A model generated the notes under the pieces. It ran no database searches. It was not told the DNA's origin and saw only the letters and a program-made list of their open reading frames with translations. The translations under genes were made by a program, and so were the position numbers. Positions 1 to 8,342 of a stretch of 64,000 nucleotides of DNA are shown here, piece by piece (positions within the stretch are counted from its first letter, which is position 1; each line of letters starts with the position of its first letter). The DNA is from DASPJQ01 sp035299065 (GTDB lineage Bacteria > Bacteroidota > Bacteroidia > Flavobacteriales_D > UBA2798): assembly GCA_035299065.1 (NCBI GenBank), contig DATGXI010000129.1:22089-86088 (forward strand), given 5' to 3'.

Positions 1-1
1 T

Positions 2-448
2 GATTATTCATCTTTAATTTCGCAATTGGTAACCTTAAATAAAGCAGGTGCCATATTTGGGGAAATGCCATACGTAAATGCCATGACTGATATAACCGGT
101 TTTGGTTTGCTGGGCCACCTGGTGGAAATCAGCAAAGGCTCCGCACTATCGGCAGAAATAAATTATTCGGCAATTCCACTCATGCAAGGTGTTGTTGAGT
201 TGGTAAAACAATTTGTTTACCCTGACAATACCATGCGCAATTACCAGGCTTATTTACCGTTTGCTGAAGGACTAAATGCAGCAAACATGTTTACGTTGTG
301 TGATCCGCAAACCAATGGAGGTTTAATGGTTGCCGTTAAACCAGCAGGAGAAGAAACTTTCGAAAAAACCTGCAAATCAGCTGGCATAACCATTTATCAA
401 GTGGGAAAAATGGTGACACAGGGGCCTAAAAACATTGTAATTGCCTAA
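2..448 (+). CDS. selD: Selenide, water dikinase SelD, C-terminal part (5' end outside window)
   Basis: SelD makes selenophosphate from selenide and ATP for selenocysteine or selenouridine synthesis. The reading frame is open back to the window edge, so only about the last 149 residues are present. The AIRS_C-type half is recognisable by GFGLLGHLVE near the beginning and by the conserved DPQTNGGLM segment near residue 110. The catalytic Cys/Sec and Lys of the N-terminal part lie outside the window. The TTG at position 26 is an internal codon, not a start. The gene ends 45 bp before an unrelated lipoprotein gene on the same strand. Identity is secure from these motifs; whether the protein is a selenoprotein cannot be judged here. 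Confidence 0.93.
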   Translation, partial: DYSSLISQLVTLNKAGAIFGEMPYVNAMTDITGFGLLGHLVEISKGSALSAEINYSAIPLMQGVVELVKQFVYPDNTMRNYQAYLPFAEGLNAANMFTLCDPQTNGGLMVAVKPAGEETFEKTCKSAGITIYQVGKMVTQGPKNIVIA

Positions 449-493
449 ATGTGGCAAGATTAAAAACAATATATTTGGTTTAATAAATATGCT

Positions 494-1381
494 ATGAAAA
501 ATAAACTTGCCTTATTGCCCTTAATGCTGTTGTCACTGGTTTTTTACCGTTGTGGAAATGAAAAAGAAACAGGAGAAGAAACAACAACTGAAGAAAGCGG
601 TTCACTTAATTATAAATTCAAAAAAGGCGATGTTTTTTATGTAGACCTTGATCTTTTACTGGTAATTGCCCCTTCGGACACAAACGTAAAAAAACGCGAT
701 ACGGTAAAACAACTTACTACCTTCAAATATCTTGTTGACCGCGTTGAGGAAAACGGAACAGCAGATTTGACCATTACCTATGAACATTTAAAAACCAACT
801 CCTTTGACTCATTTGACACCACGCAACGCATGAGCCGTGAGGGAATGATGTTTGCCGGTATGATGAATTACACCATTAAAACTAAAATTGATAAAAAAGG
901 AAACGTGCTTGAAGTGAGTGGTGCCGATAATTTCCTGCACTCAGGACAAAAAGATTCATTGATTGACGACAATGCCTGTTTAAAAACCGACCTTAACCAG
1001 TTCTTCAACATTCTTCCAGCCAACGAAGCAAAGCTTCAGGAAACCTGGTCAACCAACCACGTTGTAAGCTACGGCTATCCTGCAAAATTTGACAATAAAC
1101 TTACCCTCTCAAGCATTGACGGAAATACTGCAACCATTAACATTAAAAGCGTGGTTACACCAAACCCTGAAGGACTCACTTCTTTCCCGGGAATGGCAGC
1201 AACCATGCGTCATAATTTGAACGGTGACCGCCAGGGCACAGCCAGCTTTGATACAAAAAAAGGCATGATCGTGTCAGCATTGCACGTTGACAATTATGTG
1301 GGCGAAATTAAAATTGGCGATAAAATGACTATTGGAATACGGGTAATGATGCAGAAGGATTATAGAGTACGCTGGAACTGA
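494..1381 (+). CDS. DUF6263-like lipoprotein
   Basis: A predicted SPII lipoprotein of 295 residues. A short hydrophobic signal (residues 5-18) ends at Cys20 (YRCG), followed by a Glu/Thr-rich linker and a globular domain that opens with YKFKKGDVFYVDL. That opening, the alternating beta-rich pattern and the length resemble the DUF6263 family of Bacteroidota, whose function is unknown to me. A role at the periplasmic face of a membrane is inferred only from the lipobox. It faces the following hydrolase gene tail to tail with a 21-bp gap. Family assignment is from memory of the pattern, so moderate. Confidence 0.6.
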   Translation: MKNKLALLPLMLLSLVFYRCGNEKETGEETTTEESGSLNYKFKKGDVFYVDLDLLLVIAPSDTNVKKRDTVKQLTTFKYLVDRVEENGTADLTITYEHLKTNSFDSFDTTQRMSREGMMFAGMMNYTIKTKIDKKGNVLEVSGADNFLHSGQKDSLIDDNACLKTDLNQFFNILPANEAKLQETWSTNHVVSYGYPAKFDNKLTLSSIDGNTATINIKSVVTPNPEGLTSFPGMAATMRHNLNGDRQGTASFDTKKGMIVSALHVDNYVGEIKIGDKMTIGIRVMMQKDYRVRWN

Positions 1382-1402
1382 TAACCATTCCAGGAAGAAA
1401 AC

Positions 1403-2194
1403 CTATTCGAACGCGTATTCAATAAAATTCTTTACCGAATCAAATGTGCCGTCACGGTCTTCAATAAAGCCCATGTGACCACTGTGCGCTGAAACGTAAA
1501 CATTGATCAATTCATTTACAAAAAGCTGTTCTTTGTATTTGTCAAACGAAATAATGGGATCCTGCCGGCCAACTACAAAAAGCACCGGAAATTTTACTGT
1601 TTTTAAATACGCCATGCTATCAGGACGGTCACGCATTCCCAGTGTGGCAGCTACAGCGCCTTCAACAGGCATTTCTTTTGCCTCCCTAACCAGTTCAGCA
1701 ATTAATTCTTTTAATTTTTCCTGGTTCTTAGGCGTGAATAAATGCGGAATTGCATCGTCAAGAAAATGATGAAAGCCCCGCTGTAAAATTTTTGCAACCT
1801 GGGTTCGTTCTGCTTTTTTTGCCGTGGTATCAGCCAGTGCCGATGAATTAAATAAACACAAACCTTTAACCATGTGACCAAATGTCTTGCAAAAGTCCAG
1901 TGCCACGTAACCACCCATTGAATGTCCTACAATCACACATTCCTGTACACCCTCGTGACGCAAAACGGTGTGCACGGCACTTGCCATGAGCGTCATTGAA
2001 TGTACTGGTCCAAACACATCGGTTTTTCCGTGACCCGGCAAATCAATTTGAATCACCTTGTGATCATCGGCCAGCTCAGCCACAAAATCATCCCATATGG
2101 TAAGGTTTTCTAAAAATCCATGCAGGAAAACCACGCATGGACCTGTGCCCGCGTGTGCGTAATTTATTTTTTTTCCTTCAAGTTCTACAGTCAT
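1403..2194 (-). CDS. Alpha/beta hydrolase
   Basis: A single-domain alpha/beta hydrolase of 263 residues without a signal peptide, so probably cytoplasmic. The oxyanion-hole motif HGF is at residues 25-27, the nucleophile elbow GHSMGG places Ser92, the acid is the Asp in VVGRQDP (about residue 212), and the catalytic His is in SGHMGF near residue 240. Substrate cannot be read from sequence; the shape is typical of carboxylesterase or MhpC-like hydrolases. It starts one base after the stop of the aminopeptidase P gene and is very likely co-transcribed with it. Confidence 0.9.
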   Translation of the reverse strand: MTVELEGKKINYAHAGTGPCVVFLHGFLENLTIWDDFVAELADDHKVIQIDLPGHGKTDVFGPVHSMTLMASAVHTVLRHEGVQECVIVGHSMGGYVALDFCKTFGHMVKGLCLFNSSALADTTAKKAERTQVAKILQRGFHHFLDDAIPHLFTPKNQEKLKELIAELVREAKEMPVEGAVAATLGMRDRPDSMAYLKTVKFPVLFVVGRQDPIISFDKYKEQLFVNELINVYVSAHSGHMGFIEDRDGTFDSVKNFIEYAFE

Positions 2195-2195
2195 C

Positions 2196-3497
2196 CTAGG
2201 CCAAAACTTTTGATTGCATTAACTCTTCTATTTCGTCTGCTTCAATTGGTATATTCTGCATGAGGTCAACGGGCTTGCCTGTGGTAACCAAAATATCATT
2301 TTCCAAACGAATGCCCAATGATTCTTCACGAATATAAATTCCCGGTTCACAGGTGAACACCATTCCAGCCTGAATTGGCTTGTTCCATAAACCAACATCG
2401 TGCACATCCAATCCTAAGAAGTGAGAGGTACCATGCATAAAATATTTTTTGTAAGCCGGCCAATCAGGATTCTGTTTCTTCACATCGTCAGTGCTAATCA
2501 ATTTTAATTTGATAAGCTCTTCGGTCATGATTTCCCCAACCTGCTTGTGATAATCGGCCAACATGGTGCCGGGCTTTAGCAATTGTGTTGCCTGGCGCAT
2601 AACGCGCAATACTGCATTGTATACTTCTTTTTGACGCGGGGTAAATTTACCACTAACAGGCAAACAACGGGTTAAATCAGAGGCGTAATTGGCATATTCG
2701 GCAGCAACGTCTAATAAAATCACATCACCAGCCTTGCACTGCTTGTTGTTTTCAATATAATGCAATACACAGGCGCTGTAACCACTTGCAATTATGGGTG
2801 TGTAGGCAAATCCCTGCGAGCGGTTGCGTACAAACTCATGAATTAACTCGGCTTCAATTTCGTATTCCCAAACACCTGGTTTTACAAATGGCAATAACCT
2901 GCGAAAACCTTTTTCGGTTATGTTGCAGGCAGTTTGTATCAAATCAATTTCAATGGTGTGTTTTACCGAACGCAAGGCGTGCATAATTGGCGCGCTGCGG
3001 TGTGTTGCATGTAAAGGGTACTGTTCTTTTATCCATTTCACAAAACGTGCTTCACGCGTCTCGGTTTCAATTTTAGCGCGCAAATGTTCATTGGTATTTA
3101 AATAAACTGATTCGGCCTCGGACATTAATTTTTTGAATACAACCTCAAACTGGTTTAACCAATAAACCGTTTTTATTCCTGAAGTTTCGTATGCTGTTTT
3201 TTTGGTGTGCTTTTCACCTTCCCAAATGGCTATTTCTTCCGATGTTTCTTTTAAAAACAATACCTCACGTAAAGCGGCATCATGGCAATCAGGAAATATA
3301 ACCAGTATACTTTCCTCCTGGTCAATGCCTGACAGGTAAAACAAATCACTGCTCTGCTTAAACGGCATGTGTCCGTCAGCATTGGTAGGCAACACATCGT
3401 TTGAGTTGAACACTGCCAGTGATTTTGGGGCCATTGATTGCTTGTAACGGTGCCGATTATCAATGAATAATGTGGAAGAAATGGGTTGATATTTCAT
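2196..3497 (-). CDS. Aminopeptidase P family (Xaa-Pro) metallopeptidase
   Basis: An M24B peptidase (433 residues) that removes an N-terminal residue preceding proline using a dinuclear metal centre. The N-terminal creatinase-like domain covers about residues 1-160 and the pita-bread catalytic domain about 170-425. Metal ligands are visible in order: Asp in LLDVAAEYANYASDLTR, His in HGTSHFLGLDVHDVG, Glu in CEPGIYI and Glu in IRLENDILV. Length fits PepP-type enzymes. No signal peptide. It is the first gene of a two-gene unit with the alpha/beta hydrolase; the 113-bp gap upstream is shared with the divergent secreted-protein gene. Confidence 0.93.
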   Translation of the reverse strand: MKYQPISSTLFIDNRHRYKQSMAPKSLAVFNSNDVLPTNADGHMPFKQSSDLFYLSGIDQEESILVIFPDCHDAALREVLFLKETSEEIAIWEGEKHTKKTAYETSGIKTVYWLNQFEVVFKKLMSEAESVYLNTNEHLRAKIETETREARFVKWIKEQYPLHATHRSAPIMHALRSVKHTIEIDLIQTACNITEKGFRRLLPFVKPGVWEYEIEAELIHEFVRNRSQGFAYTPIIASGYSACVLHYIENNKQCKAGDVILLDVAAEYANYASDLTRCLPVSGKFTPRQKEVYNAVLRVMRQATQLLKPGTMLADYHKQVGEIMTEELIKLKLISTDDVKKQNPDWPAYKKYFMHGTSHFLGLDVHDVGLWNKPIQAGMVFTCEPGIYIREESLGIRLENDILVTTGKPVDLMQNIPIEADEIEELMQSKVLA

Positions 3498-3610
3498 AAT
3501 TCAAAAGATTCTTAATAAAACTTAATGTGCTTTTTAGTTATCGTATTATGTATCTAAAAGTACTTAAAAACGTGTAAACAGGAATAAATTTTAATACTTT
3601 TATTTAATGT

Positions 3611-5314
3611 ATGGAACTACGTAAACTCCTGTTTTACATCGCCCTTGTACAAATGTGTACAGCCGCTACCTGTGGTGGTGGCAGCGACCTTTTGCAAAAC
3701 CTGTATACCGAAGCGTTTAAATCGGGGCTTCCCTTAATTAAAGATCCTGAAAAGGCACATGAACCTTTGGTTGGTTCATGGATGGTTGAAAAAGACCGCA
3801 TGCTTATTGTTACAAAACGTGACGAGAAATGTCTTTTTTTCCGGTTCCTGTCACCCGGATTAAGCGGTGAAGATGTAACGTATAAAGCATATACAAACAC
3901 GGTTGGGAACAAACCGTTCATTAGCCTTTTGGCTTACCAGGAACAGTTCATGTATTTTAAGGTTGAAAAAGATACAGCAAAAAACATGAAGCTGATGATG
4001 GTTAAAAACACTATACGCAAAATGAACCCCACTGGCACACTGGTCCAGTTTTTGCAAAAACCCGGAACCGACACCATGCGTATTTGGCGCAATGTTTACC
4101 TAACCAATTACAGTGATGTGCAAAAGGACAAATACATAGCACGCTATTATGGTGGCCAAATAAAAGCATTGGAAACTTTTGACAAATTCAAAGCAAAATT
4201 TCCTGAGTGCACTAAACTTGACAGCCTGCACAATACATCCATTGAGTATACACTTACCTATACACACAGCATCAAAAAACTAATGGACTACGCTGCTTTT
4301 TATCCCGAAATTACCGTTCGTGCAAAAAAAGCAGCTTTAAAAAAATGTTATAACACAACCAATTGCCTTGAATACATTTCGTATTTTCCAAAGGATGCGA
4401 ACCGGGATTCGCTGGTTAGTGCTGCATTTGCCCTGTGCGATGACAAAGAAGAAAATATTGAAAAACTAATTGTGGCTTTTCCAAACGATGAGCGCTGCAA
4501 AGGATTTGATTTTAAACTTGCACAATACGAAGCCAACCGCAAACGCAGTGGGCGTTATTACAGCCCATGGGACCAGGAAGCATTTGAAAAACGCTGTGCC
4601 GCGCTTCCATCCATTAAGCCACTTTATGCCAACCTGGAAAAAATAAACAGCATTAATCTAGCAAAAAACGGATTTGTATGGTGCGGGTATGGTTTAAGCA
4701 AACAGGGGCAAAACCAGGTAGATTCATTGGTAAAATATGTGAAAGCAATTAATTCAAAAAGCGTGAACATTACCGATTTGTATTTTGTGTTGAATGCCGA
4801 CACGAACACCCTGGCACAAAACGGGCAGGTTATATTTTTTAAAGTGGCCGTAAACCGTTGCATTTATTTGCGTGCACAACTACAGGAAAAATTACCGGGC
4901 ATAGCCATTCATTGCATTCCTTACATTGAAAAATCGACACATGCCGAACCCTGGAAACACTCCGGACAATTTTTTACCCATGCCAGGTATGTAGGCGATG
5001 AAAAATCACGGTTTTCAGGTACACGCGGTCAAATGGGCATAAGCAAAATAAAGATTGATGAGTATGGGGCCCTGCGCAATACTGAATTTTTAGAGGAGGC
5101 CGAGTTGATTGATATGATATTGGAAATGCTACCCGAACAAATTAATTTATACCTGAAACAACAGCCTTATGCGCGCGTTATACCTGTAAATTACTGGGAC
5201 GAGGCGTACCGCAACACCCAACCTGATTTCCAGGTATGCAAAGAAAAAATCATGAACAAAGCGGCTGAAAAAGGATTTGATGTGAAAAAATTGCAATACT
5301 TTGTGATGGAATGA
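3611..5314 (+). CDS. Secreted protein of unknown function
   Basis: A 567-residue protein not recognised as a named family. It has an N-terminal hydrophobic segment (about residues 4-19) and a Cys at 22 in TAATCGGG, which could be a poor lipobox (Thr at -1), so it may be a lipoprotein or simply secreted. After it comes a compact beta-rich region (about 45-150) opening with LVGSWMVEKDRML, then an alpha-helical region with TPR-like helix pairs (about 185-300), then a distinct mixed alpha/beta C-terminal domain. The stop overlaps the first possible start of the next gene (ATGA), which suggests co-expression with the secreted HExxH metalloprotease. Confidence 0.55.
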   Translation: MELRKLLFYIALVQMCTAATCGGGSDLLQNLYTEAFKSGLPLIKDPEKAHEPLVGSWMVEKDRMLIVTKRDEKCLFFRFLSPGLSGEDVTYKAYTNTVGNKPFISLLAYQEQFMYFKVEKDTAKNMKLMMVKNTIRKMNPTGTLVQFLQKPGTDTMRIWRNVYLTNYSDVQKDKYIARYYGGQIKALETFDKFKAKFPECTKLDSLHNTSIEYTLTYTHSIKKLMDYAAFYPEITVRAKKAALKKCYNTTNCLEYISYFPKDANRDSLVSAAFALCDDKEENIEKLIVAFPNDERCKGFDFKLAQYEANRKRSGRYYSPWDQEAFEKRCAALPSIKPLYANLEKINSINLAKNGFVWCGYGLSKQGQNQVDSLVKYVKAINSKSVNITDLYFVLNADTNTLAQNGQVIFFKVAVNRCIYLRAQLQEKLPGIAIHCIPYIEKSTHAEPWKHSGQFFTHARYVGDEKSRFSGTRGQMGISKIKIDEYGALRNTEFLEEAELIDMILEMLPEQINLYLKQQPYARVIPVNYWDEAYRNTQPDFQVCKEKIMNKAAEKGFDVKKLQYFVME

Positions 5315-5343
5315 AAAGTGGCAGGTTGCAAAAATATTTTCAC

Positions 5344-6216
5344 ATGAGAACATTCTTACTAGTATCATTTTTTGTTGCTCAAACGTGTTATGGACAGGGT
5401 ACATCGGCAAAAAACCGGGAAACCATAAAGGCTGCAAAGGAAATACTTGGGAGCTACCTTGAACTAAACACCGGTAAAAATTTTTATCCATTATACGATT
5501 CTACAGGCAAGCTGCTGGACTTTACTTCAACCGGAATGCACCATTATGTTTATGCCTCTTTCAAACATGAAATGAAATCGGTTTTTGGCGACAATGCTTT
5601 CAGGTATTTTGGCTATAATGATTCGCTGGCAAACTATTTTGCTGACAGTTTAACAAACCTTGGCTATGATGTAATGGTATATAAAACAGCCGGCACATCG
5701 GGTGCAGAGTTTAACAAACGCATGTTGGAATATGATGCAGGCACTATTGCGTTTATCATGCTTCACGAGGGGTTTCACCGCCACAGACAAAATTCCAAAG
5801 CAAAATTACCGTATGTGTTTGAAGAAGCTGTTTGCGATTTGACCGGTAATGCTTTTGCGCAGCTTTGTGTGAGCAGCGAAGCTGATTTAACCCTTATCAA
5901 AAAATTCAGCAAGGTGAACGAAAAAATTTACCGCGTAATAAACCAGGCCATTGACGGAACATTAGCGCCAGATAAATGTACCAAACTAATAAAAAAAATA
6001 CTGGATAAAGAAGGCGACCTTTTTCAGCATGACCGTTATGAGTACAATATAAACAATGCATATTTATTACGGTATACCTCTTATTGCAAATATTATTTTG
6101 CGGTAAAAGAGGCGTTGTTAAGGAGCCGTGATTATAAAGGCTTTTATGCCTTTATTACAGGCGTTGAAGGAACCGAGACCGAAGTGCTGCAAAAAATAGA
6201 AAATGCTTTTCGTTAA
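5344..6216 (+). CDS. Secreted HExxH (gluzincin-like) metalloprotease candidate
   Basis: A predicted secreted zinc protease of 290 residues. I chose the ATG at 5344 rather than the upstream ATG that overlaps the previous stop, because it begins a standard signal peptide (MRTFLLVSFF through CYGQ, about 18 residues). The motif HEGFH gives zinc ligands His141 and His145 with catalytic Glu142; the downstream segment FEEAVCD (residues 159-165) could supply the third ligand, as in gluzincin peptidases. I cannot assign a peptidase family. It is coupled to the upstream unknown secreted protein, and its stop overlaps the stop of the convergent membrane-protein gene by three bases. Confidence 0.6.
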   Translation: MRTFLLVSFFVAQTCYGQGTSAKNRETIKAAKEILGSYLELNTGKNFYPLYDSTGKLLDFTSTGMHHYVYASFKHEMKSVFGDNAFRYFGYNDSLANYFADSLTNLGYDVMVYKTAGTSGAEFNKRMLEYDAGTIAFIMLHEGFHRHRQNSKAKLPYVFEEAVCDLTGNAFAQLCVSSEADLTLIKKFSKVNEKIYRVINQAIDGTLAPDKCTKLIKKILDKEGDLFQHDRYEYNINNAYLLRYTSYCKYYFAVKEALLRSRDYKGFYAFITGVEGTETEVLQKIENAFR

Positions 6217-6914
6217 CTAACCTGTTGGCCGGTTTGCGTAATTTCAATACCCGGATTGTGCTTGAGAAGGTACTGCTTTAACAGCTCAAGTTCTTTTTCA
6301 GAAACCTGTAAAACCGATATTGTTTTTTTGTCAGCTATTATGCTGGCATTTATGGATTTGTTTATTTGCGATGAAAAAACAGCAACGTGCAAAGCCGTTA
6401 CATGCTGTGGTTCCAGCATAAGCAGTTTATAGATTTTTGACTCGGTAACGTTGCTAACCTTGACAAACTGGTAAATGGCAACAATGGCAATAAACATCAT
6501 AATCAGACCAAATACAAGCATAAAAATATTGCCAGCCCCGGAAACCCCTTCACCGTTGGCAAATGGCACGCAAAACATGCCTACACCAAATGCCAGCAGG
6601 AAAATACCAACGATTAAATTACGCCTTCCTGTTTTTTTTATGGACCGCACAATGAAATCAAGGTTATTCATGTCCAGTTTTATTTCAGGTTTTACCGGTT
6701 CATTGGCCGCGCCTTTACGGGCCAGTAAATAACCAATACCAAAAAAGAAAATGCCCAGTACCAATAAGGCTATGGCTACTGCTCCATCAACCACAGGTAA
6801 TTTATTACCGCGAATGACAAGTACATAATCAACCTGTGAAAGTATAAATCCAACAACGGCCACAAATAAAAGCATGCCGCCTATTAATTTTAAAATAGCT
6901 CCAAATTTTTTCAT
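6213..6914 (-). CDS. Four-TM membrane protein of unknown function
   Basis: A 233-residue integral membrane protein. Predicted helices lie at about residues 7-28, 43-66, 100-122 and 130-153. A cytoplasmic tail of about 80 residues follows, with the helix-rich segment KIYKLLMLEPQHVTALHV and ending near GIEITQTGQQVS. No recognised domain. It starts three bases after the stop of the RsmB-like gene on the same strand, so the two are probably one operon, although nothing in the sequence links their functions. Confidence 0.65.
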   Translation of the reverse strand: MKKFGAILKLIGGMLLFVAVVGFILSQVDYVLVIRGNKLPVVDGAVAIALLVLGIFFFGIGYLLARKGAANEPVKPEIKLDMNNLDFIVRSIKKTGRRNLIVGIFLLAFGVGMFCVPFANGEGVSGAGNIFMLVFGLIMMFIAIVAIYQFVKVSNVTESKIYKLLMLEPQHVTALHVAVFSSQINKSINASIIADKKTISVLQVSEKELELLKQYLLKHNPGIEITQTGQQVS

Positions 6915-6917
6915 TTT

Positions 6918-8042
6918 TTATTTGCGTTGTAAACGTGCCATATAAAATCCATCCGTACCATTTTTATAAGGGGTAAGAATTTTTTCTTCAACCAGGGTAA
7001 ATTCCGGATGCGTTTCCAGGAATGCGTCAACCTGGGCACGGTTTTCTTCGGTAAGAATGCTGCAGGTTGAATAAATTAACGATCCGCCTGGCTTTGTCAT
7101 TTTACTGTAGTCAACCAGAATTTCTTTTTGAATGTTTTTTATTTTTTCAATAAATTCTACCGTAAGTTTCCACTTGGAATCGGGATTCCTGCGCAACACA
7201 CCGGTGCCGCTACAGGGAACGTCAAGCAAAACAACATCGGCCGAGGCTTCAAGTTTTTTGATGGTTTTGTTACCTTCAATGAGACGGGGCTCAATGTTAA
7301 ATGCCCCTGCCCTGCGCGCACGTTTTTTCAGCTCATCCAGTTTCCATTGCTCAACATCCATGGCAATTAATTTGCCTTTGTTGTTCATGAGTGCTGCTAG
7401 TTGCATGGATTTGCCACCTGCACCTGCACAGGCATCAATTACGCGCATACCTGGTTTTACCTGGCAAAAATCACCTATGAGTTGCGAACCTTCATCCTGC
7501 ACCTCAATCATCCCGTCTTGAAAATAATCACTTGAAAAAACATTGATGCGTTTATTCAGAATTAACGCTGCGGGAGTAATTTTTGAATCTTCAAATGAAA
7601 TTTCCTCTTCTTTTAAACTGTTTGCAATTTGCGCAACCGTGGTTTTTAATGTGTTGACACGAATTACAAGAGGGGCCTGCTCATTGAGTGCTTTCAACTC
7701 CTCATACCAGGTATTGCCAAACTCCTCACTACCCTTTTGGTGCAACCAGTTAGGAACTGAATACAGTACCTCAGGTTGGTTTTGGACTTTTTTAAGGTTG
7801 GTGGAAATTTTTTCGCGGTCCATGCGCGTTTGCCACTCATAATACACGTCATGCCCCTTTATGCCAAAAAGATAAACCTGCAACAGGGCATCAAAATATT
7901 TAGGGTCGGGGTTTAAAAAATCGTTACCATTAATGGTGTTTATAAGGCGCCAGTGGCGAACCATGTCATACACGGTTTCGGCAATAAACGCGCGGTCACG
8001 GCTACCCCATTTTTTATTTTCTTTAAAAATGCGCTCAATCAC
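6918..8042 (-). CDS. RsmB-like RNA (cytosine-5) methyltransferase
   Basis: A NOL1/NOP2/Sun family enzyme that methylates cytosine C5 in rRNA using S-adenosylmethionine. The SAM-binding loop is DACAGAGGKS, the first conserved Cys is in LDVPCSGTGVLRR and the second in YSTCSI; the C-terminus ends in GFYMARLQRK. The only standard start is GTG at 8042, but conserved-looking sequence continues upstream in frame (KLHKPL through YYADK, to about 8123) with no ATG, GTG or TTG. The frame stays open back to 8220. The true start is therefore probably a rare codon (ATC/ATT around 8130-8144), or the start codon is mutated. Exact RNA target not resolvable. Confidence 0.9.
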   Translation of the reverse strand: MIERIFKENKKWGSRDRAFIAETVYDMVRHWRLINTINGNDFLNPDPKYFDALLQVYLFGIKGHDVYYEWQTRMDREKISTNLKKVQNQPEVLYSVPNWLHQKGSEEFGNTWYEELKALNEQAPLVIRVNTLKTTVAQIANSLKEEEISFEDSKITPAALILNKRINVFSSDYFQDGMIEVQDEGSQLIGDFCQVKPGMRVIDACAGAGGKSMQLAALMNNKGKLIAMDVEQWKLDELKKRARRAGAFNIEPRLIEGNKTIKKLEASADVVLLDVPCSGTGVLRRNPDSKWKLTVEFIEKIKNIQKEILVDYSKMTKPGGSLIYSTCSILTEENRAQVDAFLETHPEFTLVEEKILTPYKNGTDGFYMARLQRK

Positions 8043-8235
8043 CTTGTCAGCATAATATTTTTTGATGAAGATATTATCAAGACAGGCCAGAACTCCGAGA
8101 TAAAGTGGTTTATGTAATTTGAATGATGCGATGATTTCTAAAATTTGGACAAAGATAACAATTTTGAGTAGGCGGTGGCAGGAGTAGCAGCACTGATAAT
8201 GGCAGTAAAAAAACGTAAATCATTTTTTTACCGGT

Positions 8236-8334
8236 TAACCCCGGCAAGGGATGGAGCCGGTACCCCGCAGTGAGCGTACCCGCGAGCGAGGAGTAAAGGC
8301 GAGAGCCCGGCCCGAAGGGTGACGCCAACAAATG
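8236..8334. repeat. GC-rich, structured intergenic element
   Basis: About 100 bp of strikingly GC-rich sequence (well over 55% GC against about 40% around it) lies between the methyltransferase and the YeiH-type gene. It holds small perfect hairpins such as GGC-GAGA-GCC (a GNRA-type loop) and CCC-GAA-GGG, and a GCCGG segment that can pair with CCGGC nearby. The minus-strand 73-codon frame across it shows no protein-like composition. I recall similar GC-rich blocks dispersed in Bacteroidota genomes but could not check this. Could be a REP-like repeat or a structured RNA. Confidence 0.5.
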
Positions 8335-8342
8335 AATAGCGT

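Noticed and set aside
26..28. TTG at 26 as a start of selD
   Set aside because: The frame is open to the window edge and the preceding codons fit the SelD chain, so this is an internal codon of a truncated gene.
8110..8331. Minus-strand 73-codon frame across the GC-rich element
   Set aside because: It is created by the structured GC-rich block, has no start context or protein-like conservation, and lies in a different frame from the methyltransferase extension.
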